From Gammaproteobacteria bacterium MFB021 (lineage in GTDB: Bacteria; Pseudomonadota; Gammaproteobacteria; Pseudomonadales; Halomonadaceae), in contig JNVT01000022.1 in the NCBI GenBank assembly GCA_000737985.1, positions 1-64,000 of the forward strand: a stretch of DNA of 64,000 bases, read 5' to 3'. Shown piece by piece: positions 47,604-55,954 of the stretch (within the stretch, counting starts at the first letter, position 1; each line of letters opens with the position of its first letter). Both the position numbers and the translations under genes were made by a program. The notes below the pieces were generated by a model. That model had not been told where the DNA came from and did no database searches. It saw only the letters and a program-made list of their open reading frames with translations.

Positions 47604-48851
47604 TTAGCTGGCCGCGTTCTGGAAGGCCTTCACCGCACCACCGACGTCCATCAGACGCCCGCCGGAGCGCATGAACGCCAGGAAGCCGACCTGACCCTTT
47701 TCGGTGTACTTGGAGTCGGTCATGCGGAAGAACTGCAACTGCATGACGTCACGGATGATGTACTTGTTGAAATCGCCGAAGAGAATCGGCTTGTTGCCGG
47801 CGCCGAGCTTGGGCATGTGCTGGTTGATGGCATAGGCATAGCCGGCCAGCGTGTCGGGCTCTTTGGTTGCCACGCCGGGCACCCAGATCGGGCGACCGTC
47901 GGCGTCCTTGAGCTTTTTCAGGTCGCGCAGGGTCTGGTCGTGGAACATCCAGCGGCAGGTGCCCATCCGATAGGCGGGGTCGACACTGTGCTCCAGGTCC
48001 ACCAGATCATCGTACCCGGCGGTATCGACCTGCCCGGTCAGGGCGATCTTGCCCGCCGAAGCTCCGGTGACGATGCCATGCGGCTGCCCCGTGCCGGTAC
48101 CGACCGTGAACATGCGGTTGGTGACACGCCCCAGGCGCTGCTGTAGCAGGCCGCGGATGTAGGCCTCGAGGTCGATCTCGGAGTCCTGCAGCAGCTCGAA
48201 CGGGATAGCGATCGACTTGGAGCTGAACTTGTAGGTCGCATGGGGCAGCGTGCCAAAGCTGGTGTCAGCCGAGGTTACCTGCTGGTTCTCGCCAACGATC
48301 TCGCCTTCTTCGCTGGTCGCATCCGTGGTCGGCCAGTTGATCACGACACCGCTGTTGGTCTGGATGACCTGTGACACTTCGCGCATGCCGCCGAAGGCCT
48401 TGAGCGCCTGCAGCAGCTCACCGCTGAACTGATCCGGCGCCAGATAGCCACCTTCGCTGCCGGTGCCCGTGCTCATCGAGTTCTGCAGCATCCGCTGGCG
48501 CTGCTGGTGCACGTGCTGGCGCTGCTCCTCGTTCAGGTTGTCGGCACCGCCGCGCATCCAGGCGGTGAAGATCTGGCGCTCCTTGTCCTGCAGGTGGTGC
48601 GCCTCGTCTTCCGAAATGCCCTCACGGGCTGCGCGGTTCTGGGTGCGGTGCGTCTCTTCGGACTCGCGGTCCATGAGCTTCTGGTGCCGCTCGATCTCGC
48701 CATCGCAGCGGTCGATCTCACCGACCAGGTTGTCATACTGGGTCTGCTGCTCCTGGCCCCACTTGTCGCCGGGATTGGCATCGAGCAACTCGCGGGCGCT
48801 CTTGGCGGCCTTGCTGCGCTGCTCCCGCAGATCCTGAATGCTCTTGGGCAT
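47604..48851 (-). CDS. Major capsid protein, HK97 fold
   Basis: A 415-residue capsid subunit. The first 110 or so residues are a charged coiled coil (delta/scaffold domain, LREQRSKAAKSARELLDANPG) that the neighbouring protease should remove. The core begins near STGTGSEGGYLAP and contains the family motifs GGMREVSQVIQT, YKFSSKSIAIPFELLQDSEIDLEAYI and TVGTGTGQPHGIVTGA. Start at 48851 with AGGAGAG. A terminator precedes it. Confidence 0.92.
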   Translation of the reverse strand: MPKSIQDLREQRSKAAKSARELLDANPGDKWGQEQQTQYDNLVGEIDRCDGEIERHQKLMDRESEETHRTQNRAAREGISEDEAHHLQDKERQIFTAWMRGGADNLNEEQRQHVHQQRQRMLQNSMSTGTGSEGGYLAPDQFSGELLQALKAFGGMREVSQVIQTNSGVVINWPTTDATSEEGEIVGENQQVTSADTSFGTLPHATYKFSSKSIAIPFELLQDSEIDLEAYIRGLLQQRLGRVTNRMFTVGTGTGQPHGIVTGASAGKIALTGQVDTAGYDDLVDLEHSVDPAYRMGTCRWMFHDQTLRDLKKLKDADGRPIWVPGVATKEPDTLAGYAYAINQHMPKLGAGNKPILFGDFNKYIIRDVMQLQFFRMTDSKYTEKGQVGFLAFMRSGGRLMDVGGAVKAFQNAAS

Positions 48852-48872
48852 GTCTTCTCTCCTTTCGGGCAC

Positions 48873-48897
48873 AAAAAAACCGCCCCGGGGGCGGTCG
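48873..48897 (-). terminator. Intrinsic terminator between protease and capsid genes
   Basis: On the minus strand a GC-rich stem (ACCGCCCC paired with GGGGCGGT) is followed by seven U residues, corresponding to A residues 48873-48879 on the plus strand. It is a textbook terminator inside the head operon, so antitermination or a fresh promoter is needed for full capsid expression. Confidence 0.8.
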
Positions 48898-48919
48898 TGG
48901 TGAGGCGTGCGGGAGCCCG

Positions 48920-49639
48920 CTATCGCCGTTCGAGTAGCGCCAGGCGGCGTTCAGCCTGGACACGATCAAAGAGCTGTTCCGGCGGCGGCTGATCCGTGAG
49001 TGCCGCCGGCACGTTCTGGTAGGCGGCCAGATTCCACTGGGCGCGCTTGCGGTTCTGTGAGCGATCGGTCTCCAGCATCCGGTCAGCGAAACCGTGCTCG
49101 ACCGCCTCGGCGGCATTGAACCAGGTCTCGGCTGCCATCCAGTCGATCAGCTGCTGCCGGTCTACCCCGGTACGCTTGGCGTAGTCGCCGATGATGCTGT
49201 CATCGACCTTACTCAGCAGTCCGATCTGGTGTTCGTGATCGCGCTTGTTGCCCAGCGTCAGCGTCCAGGCCTCGTGGATCATGTAGAAGCCGCCATCGGC
49301 GATCTCCACTTCGTCACAGGCCGCCGCGACGTAGGTTGCGGCCGATGCCGACAGGCCCTCGATGTGGCAGACCGTCCGGGCCTTGACCTGTGACAGCGCC
49401 GTCGCCATCGCGCGACCTTCGAACACATCACCACCAGGGCTGTTCATGCGTAGATGGATGGTCTCGACGCCGTCCAGGTTGCGCAGCTCGCGCACGAAGT
49501 CCTCGGCGGCGACACCGAACCACGCGCCGATGGCATCGTAGAGGTAGATCTCCGCCTCGTTGCCCTCAGCCTTGACGTGGAAGTCACGGGGTCGGTTTTG
49601 GTTGTCCAGGAAAAGCTGGAGTAGCTTCGGCATCGGCAT
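48920..49639 (-). CDS. ClpP-like prohead protease
   Basis: A 239-residue serine protease of the ClpP/S49-like phage family. HLRMNSPGGDVFEGRAMA forms the oxyanion region; the nucleophile is Ser99 in IEGLSASAATYVAA, and His122 lies in YMIHEAW. It would trim the capsid delta domain during prohead maturation. It overlaps the portal gene by about 50 bp; ATG at 49639 or 49633 are both possible. Confidence 0.88.
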   Translation of the reverse strand: MPMPKLLQLFLDNQNRPRDFHVKAEGNEAEIYLYDAIGAWFGVAAEDFVRELRNLDGVETIHLRMNSPGGDVFEGRAMATALSQVKARTVCHIEGLSASAATYVAAACDEVEIADGGFYMIHEAWTLTLGNKRDHEHQIGLLSKVDDSIIGDYAKRTGVDRQQLIDWMAAETWFNAAEAVEHGFADRMLETDRSQNRKRAQWNLAAYQNVPAALTDQPPPEQLFDRVQAERRLALLERR

Positions 49640-50891
49640 TGGTCTGTCCCTTGGGAGTGTAGAGCGTGTCGCCGCCCTCGATCGGTGGCAGGTTCTCCTT
49701 GGCGCGCACCTCGTTGGGGGTCATGAATCCGGGGTTCTGGGTGCCGCCAAGCGCCGACTTGTAGTAGTCGGAGCGCGTCTTGGCATCGCCGCGCAGCAGC
49801 GCGTTGACGTTGAACTCGGCGAAGAGCCGGCGATCGCGCAGGATCTTGCGATTGATCTCCTGGGCGGCTCGGTTCAGGTGCTGCTGCAGGGTGTAGATGA
49901 TGAAGCCCAGCCCCATCTGCTCGAGCCCACTGCCCCAGCTCGTCGTCTTGTCCATGGCACCGATCATCCATGTCGGTACGCCAAAAGCGCGGGCAATATC
50001 GACCACCTGGAACTGTCGCACCTGCATGATCTGGGCGTCTTCGGCGCTCATCGTCACTTGCTGCAACTTGGCGCCCCCGACCAGCATGCCCGGCAGGTGG
50101 GCGTTGGCGACGCCGGTGTGCCGCTTGAGCCAGTTATCGCGGATACGATCGACCTGATCCTGGGTCGGCGAGCCATCCATGGTGATCACGTGATCCGGCC
50201 GCGCCCCGTTGCTGAAGAAGCGAGCGCCGTATTCCTCGGCAGCCATGGCCAGGCCAATACCCTGCTTGGCGGCCAAGCCGATCACCGAGGGGCTAGAGAT
50301 GCCATCGAAGCCGATGTTGGGAATATGCAGGACGTCATCCTGGTCCAGCCCCACATATCCCTCGTCCAGCGAGGCGTGATATCGCAGGCGGCCGTTCTTC
50401 TTCTCGATGATCGTCCGAGTGCGCGGCAGCGGCTCGATGCCGGTCAGCTCGCCTCGGCGATTGCGTTGGAGCCAGGCAAGACCGTCGCCACGCAGCAGCA
50501 TCTCGGCAATGCCGTGCTCCCACATCGCCGAGGCGGTAAACAGGTCTGAGGCCTGCTGGTTCAGGTGCCACCACGCGTCGTGATCGACACGGGTCCGCCC
50601 GGTCGCCGTGCGCTCGTAGATGTGCACCGGCATGGTGGCCACCGCGCCGGCCAGCAGCCGCACGCAGGAGTAAACCGCCGTGACACGCATCGCGGTGTTG
50701 GCGTTGACCACCGGCCCAGCGGCACTGGGGTTGAGCTGGAACAGCTCCATCATGCCCTGACTGTCGCTGCTGCTGACGGTTGGGGCCCCATCGGCGGTGT
50801 TCTGGAGACCGGGATCAGGGGTGACCGTCGGCTCTTCACGCGTCGCCGCGGCAGATCGGCCGCCGGTCAGTCGGTTGAGTAGCTCGAACAC
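49584..50891 (-). CDS. Phage portal protein, HK97 type
   Basis: A 435-residue portal subunit; twelve copies form the DNA gate at one capsid vertex. AVYSCVRLLAGAVATMPVHIYER, the PLPRTRTIIEKKNGRLRYH region, and the C-terminal NPGFMTPNEVRAKENLPPIEGGD are typical. The start is GTG at 50891 with GGAG upstream. It lies between the terminase and protease, the classic HK97 order. Confidence 0.92.
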   Translation of the reverse strand: MFELLNRLTGGRSAAATREEPTVTPDPGLQNTADGAPTVSSSDSQGMMELFQLNPSAAGPVVNANTAMRVTAVYSCVRLLAGAVATMPVHIYERTATGRTRVDHDAWWHLNQQASDLFTASAMWEHGIAEMLLRGDGLAWLQRNRRGELTGIEPLPRTRTIIEKKNGRLRYHASLDEGYVGLDQDDVLHIPNIGFDGISSPSVIGLAAKQGIGLAMAAEEYGARFFSNGARPDHVITMDGSPTQDQVDRIRDNWLKRHTGVANAHLPGMLVGGAKLQQVTMSAEDAQIMQVRQFQVVDIARAFGVPTWMIGAMDKTTSWGSGLEQMGLGFIIYTLQQHLNRAAQEINRKILRDRRLFAEFNVNALLRGDAKTRSDYYKSALGGTQNPGFMTPNEVRAKENLPPIEGGDTLYTPKGQTNADAEATPAFPGQPKPTP

Positions 50892-50904
50892 GGCGTCTCC
50901 GTCG

Positions 50905-52626
50905 TCATAGCAGTATGAAGTCAGGCTCGGGAGCAGAACCCTCGAGCTCGGTCAGTGTCAGCGCGGTCGCCATGACGGCACCGACAATCCCGTCGACGCG
51001 GCCGGTGGACTTGGCCTTGTTGATCTTGCGATTGCCGGCTGGATCTTCCTGATAAACGGCGTTGGCGGCGCACCAGGTCAGCACCGGGTGGCCAGTGTGG
51101 CGCAACTCGCCATTGATCAGGCGCCGCTCGAACTCGTCGACGGCGGGCGACATATCCTTGAAGCCCTGGCCGACCGGCACCAGCGGCGGCAGCGTCACGC
51201 CTTCATCGGCGATCAGTGCCTGCAGGTCTTCGATGCGCCAGCGGTCGTAGCCGATGCCTTGCAGGTCATAGCGCGCGGCCACTTCAGAGAGCTGGTGCAG
51301 AACGAAGCGCTTGTTGATCGCCCGACCTGGCGTCGTGTCAAGGTGACCATCCTTGCGCCACACCAGGTACGGCACCCGGTCCTGCTCGGCCTTCTTGGCC
51401 AGCCCTTCGTCGGGCAGCCAGAACCACGGCTTCATCCGCCACACCGGGTCGGCGTCGGTCGGCTCGAAGAGCAGCACCAGCGCAGTGAGATCCTGCGTGC
51501 TCGACAGGTCGAGCCCGGCGACGCAGCGGCGGCCTTCGAGCAGCGTCTCGTCGAAGTCCTTGTCTTGGGTCGATAGCCAGGCGTCCCGGCTGATCGCCGG
51601 GTTGTCGGCCTGCACCCACTGGCAGAAGTTGAGGCGCCGCACGGTGGCCTCTTTCGAGGGCATGCCGCGCGCCTGGGTCACCTGCTCCCGCAGGTACTTG
51701 AGCCCGGGGATGCCATAGGCCAGCGAGGGGTTCGCCTTGTACCAGCACTGCTCGTCGTCGAACGGGTCATCGGTCTCGTCGAGACCGCAAACGAAGCCGA
51801 AGAACGCATCGTCCTCGAGCGCGCCGCTGGCGACCTTGTTCGCGTATTCGTGGTAGTCGCCACAGACGGTGAGCTTGTCCGTGCCGCTGTTGGTGATCAT
51901 GAAGATCAGCGCCTGGTCGCGGCTCTTGGTGCCGGCGCGCATCATCTCGACGACCAGCGCCGTCTTGTGCTCGTGGATCTCGTCCAGCAGCGCAACGTGC
52001 GGGCGCGGGCCTGACTGGCCGTCGTCCGCCGCCACCGTGCGGAAGAAGCTCGACGTGCGGTGGAAGGCGAGGTTGTACTCCTTCCCCGCGGCCCCGGACT
52101 TCACCACTCGGGCGGCCAGCAGCGGCGACTGATCGACCATCGCCACGGCATCGCGGAACAGGATCTGCGCCTGGTCCTTCTTCGTCGCCGCGGCATAGAC
52201 CTCGGCGCGGTTCTCGCCGTCTGCGACCAGTCCATAAAGGCCGATGCCGCCGGCCAGCGGGCTTTTGCCCGAGCCCTTGGCGGTCTCGACGTAGGCGACG
52301 CGGAAGCGACGCCACCCGTCCGCCCCCATCCAGCCAAACAGCGACCCGATGATGAACGCCTGCCACGGCAACACGGTGAACGGCTCGCCCTCAAAACGGC
52401 CACCGTTGAGGCGCAGCACATCCTCGAAGAAGCCGATAGCATGCTGGGCGTGCTCTAGGCTCCACGTCAGGCCGCGCTCGCCGCCGGTCTCAAGGTCATT
52501 GAGATGGCGCTGGCAGGCATGCCGAACCTGCGGCCCGGCGATGATATCGCCCGCGACTACCGCCTGAGCGTATGCGGTCGCCCGGTCTTCAGAGACCGTA
52601 CTTGGCGGCTGTCTCCGCTTGCTCAT
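50905..52626 (-). CDS. Terminase large subunit
   Basis: A 573-residue packaging motor. Walker A is ETAKGSGKS (114-122), Walker B lies in VALLDEIHEH, and the nuclease domain begins at GLDLSSTQDLTALVLLF. It resembles the HK97-type TerL family. It overlaps the small-subunit gene by 38 bp. With an HNH nuclease and P27-type small subunit nearby, cohesive-end packaging is likely. Confidence 0.94.
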   Translation of the reverse strand: MSKRRQPPSTVSEDRATAYAQAVVAGDIIAGPQVRHACQRHLNDLETGGERGLTWSLEHAQHAIGFFEDVLRLNGGRFEGEPFTVLPWQAFIIGSLFGWMGADGWRRFRVAYVETAKGSGKSPLAGGIGLYGLVADGENRAEVYAAATKKDQAQILFRDAVAMVDQSPLLAARVVKSGAAGKEYNLAFHRTSSFFRTVAADDGQSGPRPHVALLDEIHEHKTALVVEMMRAGTKSRDQALIFMITNSGTDKLTVCGDYHEYANKVASGALEDDAFFGFVCGLDETDDPFDDEQCWYKANPSLAYGIPGLKYLREQVTQARGMPSKEATVRRLNFCQWVQADNPAISRDAWLSTQDKDFDETLLEGRRCVAGLDLSSTQDLTALVLLFEPTDADPVWRMKPWFWLPDEGLAKKAEQDRVPYLVWRKDGHLDTTPGRAINKRFVLHQLSEVAARYDLQGIGYDRWRIEDLQALIADEGVTLPPLVPVGQGFKDMSPAVDEFERRLINGELRHTGHPVLTWCAANAVYQEDPAGNRKINKAKSTGRVDGIVGAVMATALTLTELEGSAPEPDFILL

Positions 52627-53104
52627 TGGGGAAGAGGTCTCCTTGCCTGACCGTGCCGGTGCCGAGCTTGGCGCGCGCGCTGGGGTTCAAGCCGAAAGAG
52701 TTTCCCGCCGCGCGCATGCGGTCCTCGGCGCGGTTGGCGATCTGCATCCAGCCGGACATCTGCTTGTAGCCGCTGGGTGTGGTCATCAGGTGTCCACTCT
52801 CGCCCTCGGCCTGGGCCATCTTCTCGCGCGCCTGCTTCCAGTCGGCCCAGGCCTGGCAGTAGACGGCCAGCTCGCCGCGGTCGATCTTGGTCATCAGGCC
52901 CAGCGTGACCAGGTCCTGCACGATCCGCTTCCACTCCGCCTTGGCGTCCTTGGTCAGAAAGCTCGGGCACGGCGGCGCCTCGGCGTTCAGCTTCGGCGCC
53001 GAGTTATCGTGCAGGTCTTGCGACGCCTTCTTCGACGGGTTCCCACGCAGCGCGTGGACGTTGGCCGGCAACGAACGCCGGCCGGAGTTCCGGTTGCCAG
53101 CCAT
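52589..53104 (-). CDS. Terminase small subunit, P27 family
   Basis: A 171-residue DNA-recognition subunit. The start MAGNRNSGRRSLPANVHALRGNPSKK is typical of P27-type TerS, followed by CPSFLTKDAKAEWKRIVQDLVTLGLMTKIDRGELAVYCQAWADW. GAGG lies upstream of ATG 53104. It binds the packaging site and feeds DNA to TerL. Confidence 0.88.
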   Translation of the reverse strand: MAGNRNSGRRSLPANVHALRGNPSKKASQDLHDNSAPKLNAEAPPCPSFLTKDAKAEWKRIVQDLVTLGLMTKIDRGELAVYCQAWADWKQAREKMAQAEGESGHLMTTPSGYKQMSGWMQIANRAEDRMRAAGNSFGLNPSARAKLGTGTVRQGDLFPNEQAETAAKYGL

Positions 53105-53237
53105 GTGAAATCCTCGTGGTGATACCCGGGAGCCTAGATACCCCCCTCCCATTTTTCCCGCTCTGACAAAGAGAGGTAGGCGGGCGGTCTATGGCGGCCA
53201 GGCTGTAGACTTTTGACCCACCCCCGCCCCGGCGCGA
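53105..53237. other. Candidate cos region between HNH nuclease and TerS genes
   Basis: 133 bp without an ORF, containing runs such as CCCCCCTCCC-like and GGGGGT-like GC-rich tracts. In HK97-like phages with HNH nucleases the cos site is usually close to these genes. No symmetric nick site can be defined by eye, so this is a location-based guess. Confidence 0.3.
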
Positions 53238-53552
53238 TCAGGCCCAGTGGTGACCCGGGTCGACCGGCATGCCATCGGTGTCGCAGCCCGGTAGCGAGCC
53301 ACCGTTCTCGATCCGCGCCTTCTCGATGTCGTGGCACGGCTTGCACAGCGACTGCCAGTTAGAGCGCCGCCAGAACAGCTTGAGGTCACCGCGATGCGGC
53401 ACGATGTGGTCGACGACCGAGGCCGCAGTGACTCGCCCGCGGCGCTGGCAGAACACGCAGAGCGGATGCTCCTGCAGGAACTGCTCGCGCGCCTTGCGCC
53501 ACTTGTGGCCGTAGCCCCGAGCGTTGGCGTTACCGCGCCTCTCATCGCGCAT
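53238..53552 (-). CDS. HNH endonuclease
   Basis: A 104-residue nuclease. CVFC (32-35) and CKPC (70-73) bind zinc; VVDHIVPHRGD supplies the Asp-His pair and NWQSLCKPCHDIEKAR the Asn and final His. Small HNH proteins beside terminase genes work with TerL for cos cleavage in HK97-like phages. The start at 53552 overlaps the holin stop. The longer frame to 53657 is not supported. Confidence 0.88.
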   Translation of the reverse strand: MRDERRGNANARGYGHKWRKAREQFLQEHPLCVFCQRRGRVTAASVVDHIVPHRGDLKLFWRRSNWQSLCKPCHDIEKARIENGGSLPGCDTDGMPVDPGHHWA

Positions 53553-54003
53553 CGATCTCACTTGCCAGCCGCCCTGCCTTCGCCTGCTCCTTGGCCACCT
53601 GCCCCTGCTGCCAAGTAGCGATGCCACGCTCGGCGGTCTGGCCGGCGATGTAGCCACCGACGCCGAGAGTCATGAGATCCCACAGCGACTGGGGCAGCGG
53701 CAGCGTAAGACCGACGCCGAACATGGCGCCGAGGTACGGCGCCACCAGGTAGTTGTTGGCCACGATCGCCACGATAGTGAGCATCAAGATCGGGCGCCAG
53801 TTGCGCTGCAACCAGCTCTCGCCAGTCGCCTCGGCCAGCACGACTTGCATGCGGGCATCGAGAGACGACGAGCGTTCGGTGATCAGCGCCTTGGTCAGCT
53901 CGGCTTTGATCGCCGCGGCCTGATCTTTGTCCGTCACTGCCTTGTCGACGATATCCAAGATGGGCGAGACCACGGCGCCCAGCGCCTTGTCGATGATGCT
54001 CAT
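53542..54003 (-). CDS. Holin, 3-TM superfamily
   Basis: A 153-residue protein with an N-terminal amphipathic region (SIIDKALGAVVSPILDIVDKAV), two clear TM segments (ILMLTIVAIVANNYLVAPYL and SLWDLMTLGVGGYIAG) and a charged tail. This is the layout of the 3TM holin family known from gene-transfer agents and phages. It would permeabilise the inner membrane so that the lysozyme reaches the wall. It is coupled to the upstream gene by ATGA. Confidence 0.82.
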   Translation of the reverse strand: MSIIDKALGAVVSPILDIVDKAVTDKDQAAAIKAELTKALITERSSSLDARMQVVLAEATGESWLQRNWRPILMLTIVAIVANNYLVAPYLGAMFGVGLTLPLPQSLWDLMTLGVGGYIAGQTAERGIATWQQGQVAKEQAKAGRLASEIDAR

Positions 54004-54317
54004 TGATCCTTCCCCTCGAGTACGGTCACGCGCTCTCGCAGCGTGCGAATGTCGCTGCGGAACGAGGTCATCTCGCGCTCGGCATCCGCCCTCGGGTAAT
54101 ACTTGTCAGACTGGCTACGCAGATCAGCTTGGATCTGTGCCAGTTGACTCTGCACGCCGATCATCTTCTCGTCCTGCCGCGCGAATCCCTCGCGCACCTC
54201 GACGACGCTGCTGCCGAACCAGAGCAATGCAGCAACAATGACGGACAGCAGAACCGTCTGGATGTGACGTTCCATGATCGGGCGCGAACGGACAGGCATC
54301 TCCTGTTCCTCACTCAT
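54000..54317 (-). CDS. Small membrane-anchored coiled-coil lysis-cassette protein
   Basis: A 105-residue protein with one N-terminal TM (TVLLSVIVAALLWFGSSVV) and a coiled-coil C-terminal domain facing outward (ADAEREMTSFRSDIRTLRERVTVLE). Such N-in/C-out proteins in lysis cassettes are inner-membrane spanin-like or holin-associated factors. No separate outer-membrane Rz1-type lipoprotein is evident nested in it. Overlaps of four bases join it to the lysozyme and holin genes. Confidence 0.6.
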   Translation of the reverse strand: MSEEQEMPVRSRPIMERHIQTVLLSVIVAALLWFGSSVVEVREGFARQDEKMIGVQSQLAQIQADLRSQSDKYYPRADAEREMTSFRSDIRTLRERVTVLEGKDQ

Positions 54318-54931
54318 TGCGCGGCCTCGGTGTAGAGGTTGACGGCGCGCTGGGTTGATAGCGGCCCTGCGATTTGTGTTGTCAGACCCACGACTCGGCG
54401 GAACCAGCCGTAGGCGAACGCCTCTTGTGTCGGGCGTTTTCGTGTCAGCTCGCGGCAGAACGCGATGCGGCAGCCGTTGATCGCCGCGGCCAGCACGGTG
54501 ACGCCCTCAGCGCCACGTGCGCGCCGGTACCCATCCAGGGCGGCCAGTGTCTTGCTGCCGACGGCGCCATCCTCGGCGACATCGGGATAGAGCCGCTGCT
54601 GATCGTTGAGCGCGTTGAGCGTCATCTGCAGCTCAAGCCCAGAGCGGCCCGGCCCGCTGTTCACCCCGTAGTCGAACAGGTAGCTGGCCAGGGTCTCGCT
54701 CACCGGCTGGATGCTCTCGAGCGCCAGGGAATCCCAGTAGCGCCGCTCGTAGATGCGAATCGCCCAGGCCAGCGGGAAGTCGCGCATGTCGCCGGTGTAG
54801 CCATCGGCGCGCGCCACCGCCTCGGTGATCCCATAGCGGGTTGGGCCGCCACGGTCGGCCGGATGATTGACATAGCCGCCCTCACGGTCGATCACCTCGG
54901 CGATCAGCCGTTGCTTGAGCGTCATCGTCAT
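54314..54931 (-). CDS. Phage lysozyme, GH108 family
   Basis: A 205-residue endolysin. The N-terminal domain has REGGYVNHPADRGGPTRYGIT with catalytic Glu17, the GH108 signature; the C-terminal part (DVAEDGAVGSKTLAALDGY) is a peptidoglycan-binding domain. It hydrolyses the glycan backbone of the wall at lysis. No signal sequence is seen, so a holin is needed. ATG 54931 (or 54934) follows GAGG; the much longer frame to 55363 is an artefact crossing a terminator. Confidence 0.88.
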   Translation of the reverse strand: MTMTLKQRLIAEVIDREGGYVNHPADRGGPTRYGITEAVARADGYTGDMRDFPLAWAIRIYERRYWDSLALESIQPVSETLASYLFDYGVNSGPGRSGLELQMTLNALNDQQRLYPDVAEDGAVGSKTLAALDGYRRARGAEGVTVLAAAINGCRIAFCRELTRKRPTQEAFAYGWFRRVVGLTTQIAGPLSTQRAVNLYTEAAQ

Positions 54932-55017
54932 CATCTGGCCTCGATAGGGTGCCCGGCCGGAGCCGGGCGGGGCTGTCCACCACAGACAGGAGCAACTGAT
55001 GACCCGAGCGCGCAAAT

Positions 55018-55040
55018 AAAAAACCCGGCCGGGGCCGGGT
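55018..55040 (-). terminator. Late-promoter-proximal terminator (tR'-like)
   Basis: On the minus strand ACCCGGC-CCCG-GCCGGGT is followed by six U residues. It lies between the Q-like gene and the lysozyme gene, exactly where lambda has pR' and tR', and so is the likely target of the Q-like antiterminator. Confidence 0.8.
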
Positions 55041-55181
55041 GGAATGCTGAAGACGCTGCGGGCAGTAAAATTTGACGTTGGCCTATTTGTATATGCCGAG
55101 TGCCCTGGCATCAACGCCTCGGTAATGCCAGCGCCGCAATATGTAGTGAATGTTGCAGGGTCGCGGCTCAATATGTACAAG
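55041..55181 (-). promoter_or_regulatory. Probable late promoter region
   Basis: This 141-bp AT-richer gap between the Q-like gene and the terminator has no ORF. On the minus strand TTGATG followed by a TATACAAAT region gives a weak sigma-70-like pair with short spacing. Placement by analogy to lambda pR' is stronger than the sequence evidence. Confidence 0.4.
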
Positions 55182-55565
55182 TCACGCAGAGCGGCGACGC
55201 TTGGCCTTCTCGGCCAGATGACGCTGCAGCGCCACGTGGAGTGAGTCGATGCGCTTGTAGTAGGCACGCTTGCCGATCTCCAAGCGCTCGCACTTGGCTT
55301 CGCTATACCCTCCGTCGCGGTAGTGCTCGAACGCCATCTGCCGGTGCCGGCCGCCCAGCTCACTTAATGCAACATCGGTGTCCCAAGCCAGATCGGAGAG
55401 GTCGTCATTCCAAGGTGTGCTTGAGAACTTGGGCCCATTAGTGCGAGGAGGCAGGCCGCCGAACTCAATAGCCTGGGCAAGCATCGACGCTGGTTGGCGT
55501 GTATAGGCTGGCCGGTCGAACTCATCGGCCCAGTGCTGCAGCAGTCGGTCCATCTCGTAGATCAT
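55182..55565 (-). CDS. Late antitermination protein, Q-like
   Basis: A 127-residue protein. MDRLLQHWADEFDRP is followed by a C-terminal helix-turn-helix resembling sigma region 4 (ALSELGGRHRQMAFEHYRDGGYSEAKCERLEIGKRAYYKRIDSLHVAL), as in phage antitermination Q/RinA-like proteins. It lies at the end of the rightmost early region and just upstream of a terminator and the lysis genes. AGGAGC precedes ATG 55565; the frame to 55682 has no independent support. Confidence 0.7.
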   Translation of the reverse strand: MIYEMDRLLQHWADEFDRPAYTRQPASMLAQAIEFGGLPPRTNGPKFSSTPWNDDLSDLAWDTDVALSELGGRHRQMAFEHYRDGGYSEAKCERLEIGKRAYYKRIDSLHVALQRHLAEKAKRRRSA

Positions 55566-55621
55566 CGGTTTGCTCCTGTGGTGATCGCCGGGCATCTGGT
55601 GGTGGCAGGTGCCCAACGCTG

Positions 55622-55954
55622 CTAGATCTCGTTGCTGACGTCGCGGCCTAGCTGCGCGCCGTGCTGGATGACGCCATTCCATTCGTACTGCGTGAGCCCT
55701 ACCTTCGCAGCCTCCTTAACCGCCCATACCCCCTCGTCGTCTTTCCAGCGCTCAGCAATCTCGATGTAGCAGCAGCTTGAATTACTGTCGTACCACGCAG
55801 ACTCGACCAGGTGCTCGACGCCTCGCTCCTTCAGTGCCACGGCAAACGCCAGTAAGTCACGCATTTCCCACGCCAGCCCATGCCGGCTAGATAGGCGAAC
55901 GCCACATGCCACCAGATCCGAGTGATTCACTGTTCCCGCCTCGTAATCGGCCAT
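55622..55954 (-). CDS. Hypothetical phage protein before Q
   Basis: A 110-residue soluble protein without a recognised family (WEMRDLLAFAVALKERGVEHLVES, SSCCYIEIAERWKDDEGVW). It follows the iteron region and precedes the Q-like gene on the same strand. The pattern of short alpha/beta elements gives no function. Confidence 0.55.
   Translation of the reverse strand: MADYEAGTVNHSDLVACGVRLSSRHGLAWEMRDLLAFAVALKERGVEHLVESAWYDSNSSCCYIEIAERWKDDEGVWAVKEAAKVGLTQYEWNGVIQHGAQLGRDVSNEI

Noticed and set aside
54951-54968. Second GC-rich hairpin upstream of the lysozyme gene as a terminator
   Set aside because: The stem GCCCGGC/GCCGGGC is good but no U-tract follows on the minus strand; it may only affect translation.
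54935-55363. N-terminal extension of the lysozyme frame to 55363
   Set aside because: It crosses a strong terminator hairpin and encodes no conserved sequence; the GH108 domain begins at the ATG near 54931 with a ribosome site.
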